Both the position numbers and the translations under genes were made by a program. From contig CM065809.1 of the NCBI GenBank assembly GCA_033398695.1, positions 89,130,144 to 89,194,143 on the forward strand: 64,000 nucleotides of DNA, in the 5' to 3' direction. Numbering within the stretch: position 1 is the stretch's first letter; the number at the start of each line of letters is the position of its first letter. Positions 55,823-64,000 of the stretch are shown here, piece after piece. This stretch comes from Orobanche coerulescens. Lineage: Eukaryota; Streptophyta; Magnoliopsida; Lamiales; Orobanchaceae. Below the pieces are notes generated by a model. The model worked only from the letters and a program-made list of their open reading frames with translations. It was not told where the DNA came from and ran no database searches.

Positions 55823-55914
55823 AATAAAAAGATTTTATCTATTTCGTCCCTTTTATTTTAAAAATTTTTAAAACTTAAATAAATATTAAATATAAATAAA
55901 GTCATAAATAAAAA

Positions 55915-56002
55915 CGGAAAGAGAGGGATTCGAACCCTCGGTACGAGTAACTCGTACAACGGATTAGCAATCCAACGCTTTAGTCCACTCAGCCATCTCT
56001 CC
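55915..56002 (-). tRNA. trnS-GCU: Plastid-derived trnS-GCU in the nuclear insertion
   Basis: 88 bases on the minus strand: GGAGAGATGGCTGAGTGGAC, anticodon GCT in ATTGCTAAT, a long variable arm (TACGAGTTACTCGTA), T arm GGTTCGAATCC. The anticodon stem reads GTTGGATT against CCGTTG, which suggests a mismatch. Confidence 0.85.
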
Positions 56003-56489
56003 CTATTGAAAAAAAAAATTACTACATTTTACCTTACATATAATGTTAATGTAAGGAGTCTTTATTTTCTTTCTATATTATATATAAATAATAATATGCA
56101 AATCGTAAATTTCTTTTATCTAAAACTGGGACACATCAACAATAGAACTAAAAAAAAATAAGAAGGACTTTTATGATTATATTTTAATTTTCTAAACTAA
56201 AAAATAAACTGTCGATTCTTCTATAATGCTTTTTATCTTATAATTTTAGTGTGTTTTTTATCTATAATCTATTATCAAAAGATAAACTTTAATTATGTTA
56301 TTTATTTTAATTATGTTATTTATTATTTAAATTAAATGAAGCCTCTTTTCCAAATCTCATTAAATTTTTATCTACCCGAGAAAAGGCTGAACACTCTCGA
56401 TTTGATGATTCTTTGATGATCCTATACTTGATCATATTCAATTATCTAATTCGAAAAAATGGTTATTTATATACAATAATCATATTGTA

Positions 56490-57154
56490 GTGGGTATAGT
56501 TTAGTGGTAAAATTGTGATTTGTTCCTTTAATCTTTTAATAATTAAAGAGTCTTTTTGTATACACGAGTTACTTATAAATCTCAAAGTTTAATTATAAAA
56601 TTACGAAACAGAATTTTTGAATTGGACCTAGATTTCCAATTAAATAAGTATTGAGTAAAGAATCCATGGTGGAAAATAAAAATACAATCTCTAATCATAA
56701 CTAAATTTTCTATTTTTATTTAGAATTATAAGAAAAATAAAAAAAAAACTTTAAGCAAAATAGCTATTCAACGGTGACTTTGGTTTACTAGAGACATTAG
56801 CATATTGTTTTAGCTCGGTAGAAAAAAAACTCTTTTACTTAGGATCCTCTCAAATAGAACTAAAGAACGAAGTAACTAGAAAGGTTGTTAGAATCACCTT
56901 CTTATAGAAGGATCATCTAGAAAGCTATTTCATTTTGTTTGTATTCAGACAAAAAAGCTGACATAGGTGTTATGAGTATAATTTTGTTCATTTTATTCAC
57001 ATATTAGATCTAGGAATTTACTCATCTTCCATAAAGGAACCGAATGAAATCAAAATTTCATATTCGGTTTTGAAATAGAGGCGCTAAATCAACGTCGACT
57101 ATAACCCATAGCCTTCCAAGCTAACGATGCGGGTTTGATTCCCGTTACCTGCCT
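56490..57154 (+). pseudogene. trnG-UCC: Plastid-derived trnG-UCC with group II intron
   Basis: Exon 1 (56490-56512) starts GTGGGTATAGTTTAGTGG, where the plastid gene usually begins GCGGG. Exon 2 (about 57106-57154) holds CTTCCAAGCTAACGATGCGG and ends TTACCTGCC. Mutations break the acceptor stem. Intron domain V is recognisable at about 57038-57080 (GGAACCGAATGAAA, TTTCATATTCGGTT). Confidence 0.85.
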
Positions 57155-57328
57155 ATATTCTTTTTTTATAAAGATTAGACTAGAATTATATTCTAGAATA
57201 TAGATAATATTATGATTACAATTAGTGAATCATTGAATATACAATTCCCAAAACTGTTAATCCTATTTTTTGGTTTTCAATTCAAAGAAGAGGTAGAAAA
57301 ATATAAATATAAAAAATCGGAATGAAGG

Positions 57329-57348
57329 GCGTCCATTGTCTAATGGAT
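57329..57348 (+). pseudogene. trnR-UCU: Start of plastid-derived trnR-UCU, cut by TE-E
   Basis: GCGTCCATTGTCTAATGGAT matches the first 20 bases of trnR-UCU. The TE-E LTR begins at 57349. The rest should follow the far end of TE-E outside the window. Confidence 0.8.
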
Positions 57349-60300
57349 TGTAATATCCACAATTTTCGATTTTCGGTAAATTTCTTTTTTCGGACGGAGT
57401 CCGTTTTGACGACTCGCTCATGACCGTTTCGTCATTCTGAGAATGATTAATTCTACACTTTTTGACATCCGAGTTCGTTTCGGTGTCGTTTTGTTGAGTT
57501 CCGTACTTTTTAGCGACTTTTCCGCGCTTGAGTTCGATTCTTGCGAATCTCGCTCAAATCATGCTTCGAGTTTCCCGTAAGTCCGTTTAACTTTGTTAGA
57601 CGTGTTGTGAACTTCGGTTTGGTTATTCGATCACGAATCGTGATTTCGCGTTTGGGCCATTTTGTAATTTCTTGAAAGTTATGGGTATCCGTATTCGTAA
57701 TTGTTGACTCGACCCATTTCTTGGTCGCGTATGATTAATTATGGTATTATGTTTTCATTTCGGTCGTTGATGTCGTCCGCGAACTTTTCGCCGTGTTCGC
57801 CCGTGCGTTTCGGAAATCGGGTCGCCGAGCCACGACGGCCATGGATCGCCGACCATTGCGGGCACCGCCGGACGGTGCGGGCGGCAGAACCGGCAGAGCG
57901 CACGCCACGGCCGGAAGGTCGCGCGCTAACCGGCAGTGTAGCGCACGCCGGATGGCCTAACGACGCTTATCGGGCCCGGGCGAGGGATTACGAGGTTCTC
58001 GACTCGGCCAGATCGGCAGTAGCGCACGCCGCTGTGGCCGAGAGCGCACGCTAACCGGGCAGGGGTAGCGCACGCCGCGGCCGACTAGCGACGTTACTGG
58101 TAAGTTTGTAGTCCGTGGCTCTCGGACAGCCGCTGCGCGCAAGAGCTTCCGGCCGTAGCGCACGCTAGCGGGAGTCGGGTGGACGAGTCATGGTCGGCAG
58201 AATTGGTCGGTGGTGCCGGGTCATGCGGGCCATGGCCGAGAGTGCTCGGCCGGTACCGTCCGATAGCGCACGCTAGTCCGGGAAGGCCAGCGCACGCTAG
58301 TTCCGGCCATATATATATGACAGATCACCACATTTCCCTTCGTTTTTCATTTCCTTCCTTCTCCGTCCGCGGTGGCGATTCATGGGTCACGAAGCCATGT
58401 TGTTTAACAACAAATCCATGAAGTTCTTGAGTTCATAACATCAATCAATCGTCTGTTATCATCCTTTGATAAATCTAATCAAGGTAATCTTCCTTAGAAC
58501 CCTAATTTCGTGAATTTGGGGATTTTTGCATTTTCGTCCGATTCGTTCCGTGTTGTTGATTAATTCATGATGGGTATGATTAATCTTGGTAGTATTCTTG
58601 TGTTTAACATCATTTAATCCATTGTTCTTCGTCGAATCGAAGTATATTTCTTGATTTCCTTCGAATTGACTTTTTGGGGGATTTGTCCCGATCTCGTTTT
58701 TCATCCGTTTTCGATGGATCGATTATGGTTAAATGATGTTGTTAAACATATTCTATGGATTGTATATCCATATTTCAACTTGGAATTCCATTTTCGTGAT
58801 TTGACGGAACGAATCGTGTTCTTGGCCGTTTTGGGGGAAATCCGTGAACTTTCGTCATTCGTTCTTTGAATTCAACGGCTTTGAGTCGTGTTATGGAATT
58901 CATTTCATTGTTATTATTTGTCCTTCGTAGTTTATGAACGTGAGTTGGCGTTCGGTGGAGTCGGGATCGTAGTCGGTTCGCCAACCTACTTGGTCGATTC
59001 TCCGCGTTGTTCTTATTCGAGGCAAGTACCTTGCCCATACTTTTCTCGTTTTATGGATATGATGATCGGTGGTCGTCTTGATGTGTTTGTTTGGTTATTT
59101 GAAATGAAGTTTCAAAGGATTTCGGTTTGGCCTCGTTAAAGGCTTTCTTTCAAAACGAGTGTGATTTGTGAACGGTGTTTTGAGAATTGATTATGATTTG
59201 GTTATTTTGAACGTTGAAGGATTTTATGATGATACTCCTATTGTTTAAGTTATGGAATCGTGTATTCCGTATTTAATCTTGTTATTGTATTTTTGAAGAG
59301 TTTGGTAATGGTGTCGAGTTAATGGCCATCTCTAGTGAGTATTCTTAATGAACTTACATTCTTAGCATGTTAGTATTGCATGAGTAACGTGTGTGTGTGT
59401 ATGCTCACTACGGGTTAGATCCGACGGGGTCTCGGTAGGGCTCCACGAAGCTGTGGAACCGCGAGCTTGCTTTTAACCACTGTGGGTTAGATCCGACGGG
59501 GTCTCGGCAGGGATCCACGAAGCTGTGGGTCCGCGGTTAATTGTGGTGCATTTTTACAAATGTGATTCGATATTGGCATTTCCGGAAATGAGTGCTTTTG
59601 AACGGTTTTTCATTTGCATGCATTGACTAAGTGTGTAAGAGGTAAGTTGTTCGTTTGGCTTACTTGGCTAGGATGGCACTAGAGTATTTTGTTGTTTGTT
59701 TTAAATCTTTTATTTGTGGATTTTGATGTTGGGAGACGAACCTTGTGGTCGTTCTTGTGTACTGTGAGTTGCTAAGATTTGGGGCTAAAATCCCAATGGT
59801 TTTATAAAATTCGTTTTACGGATTTGGGGCTAAAATCCCAACGGTTTGGTAAATGTCATTTTTCGGAAAGTAAACCTTTGGGGCGGTGACCCCTTTTGTC
59901 TTTTGGATTTTGAAAAGTAGGATTTGATAATCCTAAATTGTTTTCTATTAAAACTCTCGATGGCATTCTAAACCGTTTTATAAATTACTTCCATTGATTT
60001 ATGATATTTCGATTTTGAAATGTTTTCTCAAACCCTTGGCTCAGGAAGTACTTTTCGTTTTGTTTGGATCTTTGAGGATCCTCGGTTATTGTTATTCGTG
60101 GAATGTGAATTGTATGGCTCGTATTTGCACTTTGTTCTTGCACTAGCAAAACAGTGGAGTTTTGCTAACCCCCGAGTATTCGGGGTGGATGTCTGTTTTT
60201 GCATTCGTGTTTTGGAGCATAACACGTGGTCGGCACGAAGGATGATGAAAGATGATCGATACTAATCACATGAGGAACCGTACATCGTGTGTTGGTTCGG

Positions 60301-60539
60301 TTGTACTTTATTTTCTTGCTGCTATATTGTTCCGTTGTGCGGGTGTGGTTGTATTTTGTCCTGCGTGGGCATGAGTTGTATTTGAGTTGTATGTATTTGT
60401 GGAAAGACCAAATCGGTCTCATCGAGTCATTGTAGCCTTGAAGGCATTGTCGAGATGTTAAATGTTGTTACTGCACTGGTAGATCCTCGAGGAGAGGGTC
60501 TACGGCGTGTAATATCCCCGAGTGGATTGGGGTGTTACA
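57349..60539 (+). repeat. 5' LTR of TE-E (3191 bp)
   Basis: Starts TGTAATATCCACAATTTTCG, ends GATTGGGGTGTTACA. R/U5 has a roughly 75-bp duplication (GGGTTAGATCCGACGGGGTC at about 59406 and 59484) and a second one (GATTTGGGGCTAAAATCCCAA at about 59775 and 59820). No gene is seen. Confidence 0.88.
57895..58320 (+). promoter_or_regulatory. TAGCGCACGCTAACCGG array and TATA box (TE-E 5' LTR)
   Basis: TAGCGCACGC motifs recur at about 57938, 58018, 58044, 58065, 58156, 58264 and 58288, several followed by TAACCGG or CGGCAG. TATATATATG follows at 58310-58319. Confidence 0.6.
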
Positions 60540-62821
60540 TAAATGGTATCGGAGCTTAGGTTGAGGAAAACCTAGGTGTCGGGTCAAGTCGTGTTGTTTG
60601 AGTCTTGTTTCGTCGGATTTTATCTGATCGAGTCGTGTCACGACTCGTCGTTTGTGTTTTTGGGTCGTAATTAGTATCGTGGGGCGATCATCATCTTCGT
60701 GCGACGTGTGGATGTAAGTCTACCTTATTTGTGTTGTGCATCGTGTGACACGTGATATTTTTATGATTATTTGTTTAGTTGTTGAATCCTTATGTGGATT
60801 TTGTTTTCAAGCTATGTATTTAGTCGTAACTCGTATTTGATTTATACGAGGAGTGTCCGCTTGTGATGTCTTTTTATTGTTGTTTTTGTTCGTTTTTGAT
60901 GATTTTCGAATCGATTTGCACGCTTTACAAGTTCTATTGTGGAAGCTTTATGCTTATACGCGTCGACTTGTTCACTAGCGATCGGGAGAGTATTTTATCG
61001 GTGGTTTTGTTCTCAACGTGGTATTTTATCGTTTATTCCGTTTAAAGACATATATTGTCTTGATTTTAAACGCTTTGATGCGTGTGCTAGGAGTTGTTTT
61101 AGTGCACGTCTATATGTGTGTGTTTTGGGCATTCGCCTATCAATTTTTGAAAACCTTGAGTATCATAGAAAAATAAATTTGAGACATACTTTTCAAATGA
61201 GTTATTTTCTTGTGGTACATCCAAGGTGCCACAATATATTTCAAAAATTTTCTACTTGAGGACCAAAATGCTTTGAGATATTTTCAATGTTTTAGAAATA
61301 TTTTTATTTAGACCCGAGGGTCGAATATTTTGAAAGTTTTCACTAAGAGAAAGTGACTTCATTCTTATCAAATGCGAAATGGTTCTCCAATGTCTCGATA
61401 ACGAAGTTACACGTTTATACTTTATGACAGGTGATACTCAAGATAAACCAGTAATCTTCAAATTATTTTCAAAATGAGGTTTTCATTTTTAAAACCTATC
61501 AATTCCCGTGTGAGGGCAGTGTATGAATGTATTATGTTCGAGTTGTAATTTTGATACTTTCTCCCGAGTATGATGGATTCGGCGGTGGGTGCGCTGAGTC
61601 GCTTTCCTCAGTTGGGTTGTGCTAGCCCCCTGTGAGAGGCGGGATGTTGGTGTTGAATGTTTTCGCCTCGTGATGATTTCTGCGTTGTCGCGCATGTGCG
61701 AGCTGTTAGAGCTTGGTTTGGTATGACCGTGTGCATCGGTGATGGTTCCGTTATGTGTCGGTTGTTTAATGTCTTGTTACCTTGCTTCCGTTTTTGTGAA
61801 TTTCGTGGACGAGGTCGGAGGTAATGCCCGTACTATTTTGACTTCTGTATTTTCTCTTTCCCCAGTCTATCGATTCGTTCATGTTTGTTGGTACTTTATG
61901 AACTTGTTCTGTATTTCGGTGTCATCGTCCGAACGAGCTGTGATCTTGTTGTGGGTCGATCTGGTTATCGATGTTACTTTTTCGGGTTCAGTTCGATTCT
62001 TGTGAACCTTGTTTGGTAGTGACATCATCTGGTTCTACTAGTTCTTTTATTCGAAGTGGATCGGCTTTGGAACTCTTGTGTTTTCGACTCTGTCGAATCA
62101 TTTATGTTCGTTGACATTTCTGAGCTTGTCCTGCCCCTTGCTTTTATTTATCGAACGAGTGTAGTATTGTTTCGGAATAACTCGTTTGTCGTTGTGACTT
62201 TTTAATTGCTATTCCCTTTCCTGTGGATCTTATGTGAATGCACATCTTGTTGTTTTCACCGGATCATATATTGTCTCGAGTCGAGATGTGAACCTTGGAG
62301 TTGTTGTTTGAATTTTATTATCATTCGTGATTCGAACATGATTCTTCGATTTCTGTTGTCTCGATCGTTGTGGTTCGATCGTTTGATTGTTCGGTTTTTA
62401 TTGACCTCGTTCCGTGATTGGTGAACATTCAGGCTCCTTCGTAATTCCCTTCAGTTCGGGAAATTAGTCTCGTTTTCGATCTTTCAACCTTAGGCGGTGG
62501 AATTCCGTATTTGTTCAGCGTTTGGCTCGCGTTTTGATCAATGTACCGTTAGGTTGGTCAATCGTATTGATTTTCGTTCGTTGTGTTTTGCGATTGTTCG
62601 GATAATTGACTTGATTGTATTATCCATTTGATGACGCTTGTCACTTGTTGGTTTTATTATATCCCTAACGGCGACGTTGTGTTGGTCGCCGTGGAGCGTG
62701 TTTACACGCCGTATATTCCTTTGCGTTGTTTGTAACATTTCGCCGTTGGGCGTTAGTTACGCACTCTTGTGTATCTCGTTGAGTTTTTCCTGGCGGAATA
62801 TTTTTTCTCCCTACTTGTTTT
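60540..62821 (+). other. Internal region of TE-E without recognisable genes
   Basis: TGGTATCGGAGC (about 60544-60555) is the Met-tRNA primer site, followed by the leader TTAGGTTGAGGAAAACCTAGG as in related elements. Frames at 60863, 60939, 61739, 62206 and 62665 show no retroelement motif: no zinc knuckle, DSGA, DD or HHCC pattern. Confidence 0.7.
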
Positions 62822-62858
62822 AAGTTTCGGGACGAAACTTCTTTTAAGGAGGGTAGAA
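62822..62858 (+). other. Conserved hairpin and polypurine tract (TE-E)
   Basis: AAGTTTCGGGACGAAACTT (62822-62840), then TTTTAAGGAGGGTAGAA. Identical hairpin to TE-B and TE-C although no pol stop codon is left to overlap. Confidence 0.75.
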
Positions 62859-64000
62859 TGTAATATCCGCAATTTTCGATTTTCGGTAAATTTCTTTTTT
62901 CGGACGGAGTCCGTTTTGACGACTCGCTCATGACCGTTTCGTCATTCTGAGAATGATTAATTCTACACTTTTTGACATCCGAGTTCGTTTCGTGTCGCTT
63001 TGTTGAGTTCCGTGCTTTTAGCGAGCGACTTTTCCGCGCTTGAGTTCGATTCTTGCGAATCTCGCTCAAATCTTGCTTCGAGTTTCCCGTAAGTCCGTTT
63101 AACTTTGTTAGACGTGTTGTGAACTTCGGTTTGGTTACTCGATCACGAATCGTGATTTCCGGGCGTTTTGGGCCATTTTGTAATTTCTTGAAAGTTACGG
63201 GTATCCGTATCTGTAATTGTTGACTCGACCCATTTCTTGGTCGCGTATGATTAATTATGGTATTATGTTTTCATTTCGGGTCGTTGATGTCGTCCGCGAA
63301 CTTTTCGTCGTGTTCGTTCCGTGCGTTTTCGGAAATCGGGTCGTCGAGCCACTGATTTACGGATCGCCGGACAGCCATGGATCGCCGGACGATTGCGGGC
63401 ACCGGCCGGACGGGTGCGGCAGGAACCGGCGTAGCGCACGCTACGGCCGGAAGGCTGCGCGCGCTAACCGGCAGGTGTAGCGCACGCTGCCGGATGGCCT
63501 AACGTACGCTATCGGGCCTGGGCAGAGGGATTCTGAGGTTCTGGACTCGGTCAGGATCGGCAGGTAGCGCACGCTGCTGTCGGTCGTAGCGCACGCTAAC
63601 CGGCAGGGGTAGCGCACGCTGCCGGCCGACTAGCGTACGTTACCTGGGTAAGTTTGTAGTCCAGTGGCTACTGGACAGGTCGGCTAGCGCGCGCAGGCTT
63701 CCGGCCGTAGCGCACGCTAGCGGGAGTCGGGTGGACGAGTCATGGTCGGCAGAATTTGTCGGTGGTGCCGGGTCATGCGGGCCATGGCCGAGAGTGCTCG
63801 GCCGGTACTGGCCGATAGCGCACGCTAGTCCGGGAAGGCTAGCGCACGCTAGTTCCGGCCCAGTATATATATGACAGACCAGCCACATTTCCCTTCGTTT
63901 TTCATTTCCTTCCTTCTCCGTCCGCGGGTGGCGATTCATGGGTCACGAAGCCATGTTGTTTAACAACAAATCCATGAAGTTCTTGAGTTCATAACATCAA
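62859..64000 (+). repeat. 3' LTR of TE-E, cut by the window end
   Basis: Matches 57349-58440 closely except for the array region 63340-63860, where many short indels and substitutions occur. Confidence 0.88.
63425..63873 (+). promoter_or_regulatory. TAGCGCACGCTAACCGG array and TATA box (TE-E 3' LTR)
   Basis: TAGCGCACGCT motifs lie at about 63432, 63478, 63565, 63586, 63609, 63706, 63816 and 63840, with TAGCGTACGTTACC at about 63631. TATATATATG follows at 63864-63873. The motif copies are more regular here than in the 5' LTR. Confidence 0.6.

Larger units (their letters stand above)
54700..57348 (+). other. Nuclear insertion of plastid DNA (NUPT): trnQ to trnR
   Basis: Gene order and strands are those of the land-plant plastome: trnQ-UUG (minus), psbK, psbI, trnS-GCU (minus), trnG-UCC with its group II intron, and the start of trnR-UCU. 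Spacers are AT-rich. The left edge is uncertain (54600-54800). The right edge is the TE-E insertion within trnR. Frameshifts in psbK and changes in trnG show an old insertion. Confidence 0.88.
57349..64000 (+). mobile_element. Coding-free Tekay derivative TE-E (LARD-like), right end outside window
   Basis: 5' LTR 57349-60539, primer site 60544-60555, a 2.3 kb internal region without recognisable gag or pol, hairpin and polypurine tract 62822-62858, and 3' LTR from 62859 to the window end. LTR termini, primer site and the hairpin tie it to the Tekay elements. LTRs longer than the interior and the absence of coding sequence fit large retrotransposon derivatives that use enzymes of relatives. 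Confidence 0.85.

Noticed and set aside
57701..58054. 117-codon GC-rich ORF
   Set aside because: It covers the dyad array; the composition is explained by the repeated TAGCGCACGC motifs, and the frame is not kept in the 3' LTR copy (63217-63480).
58775..59139. ORFs within the TE-E 5' LTR
   Set aside because: LTR R/U5 sequence with no motif; expected by chance.
60863..63069. Several ORFs of 60-134 codons inside TE-E
   Set aside because: None has retroelement or host motifs; some cross into the LTR. Treated as non-coding.

Overview
The window is nuclear DNA of a flowering plant, almost certainly a eudicot. It is packed with LTR retrotransposons, carries an old plastid DNA insertion with the trnQ-psbK-psbI-trnS-trnG-trnR gene order, and holds one plant-specific S1-type self-incompatibility-homologue gene. 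Nothing bacterial is present. The species cannot be fixed from this sequence alone.

Positions 1-24080 are a deep nest of elements. A Ty1/copia element (19997-24080) is interrupted by a Ty3/gypsy Tekay-type chromovirus (TE-B, 14077-19996). TE-B is interrupted by a minus-strand SIRE-type copia element that has gag but no pol (S1, 10664-14076). S1 is interrupted by a second Tekay chromovirus (TE-A, 1613-10663), and TE-A is interrupted by a minus-strand sibling LTR (1-1612). The left halves of these elements lie outside the window.

Positions 24081-33828 are a second gag-only SIRE-type element (S2, minus strand). It is split by a complete 6.5 kb non-autonomous LTR element (L, 25643-32168, minus strand) with a 5-bp target duplication ACTCC and a tRNA-Asp primer site. 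L has no gag or pol that I recognise. Instead it carries an open reading frame with a basic and Cys-rich core like plant-virus nucleic-acid-binding proteins, and an intronless, broken copy of a LOG gene (cytokinin-activating enzyme) behind its own TATA-like sequence.

Positions 33829-47857 hold a copia LTR, a truncated minus-strand Tekay element (TE-D), a nearly complete Tekay chromovirus (TE-C, 38170-47214) inserted into TE-D, and the 3' end of a CACTA DNA transposon. Positions 47858-54700 hold copia remnants, the S1-family gene (50523-50981), a GA microsatellite and a decayed minus-strand LTR. Positions 54700-57348 are the plastid insertion. Positions 57349-64000 are a coding-free Tekay derivative (TE-E) with 3.2 kb LTRs, inserted in the plastid-derived trnR.

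The most unusual signal spans element families. Every LTR here whose promoter region is visible, gypsy or copia, autonomous or not, has an array of short dyad motifs just upstream of its TATA box. Three of the four motif types fit TTA(G)-CG-NN-CG-(C)TAA. The asymmetric version TTAGCGCACGCTAA occurs in three gypsy families and one copia family, always in the same orientation relative to transcription. In LTR pairs that are otherwise nearly identical, the differences pile up in these arrays.
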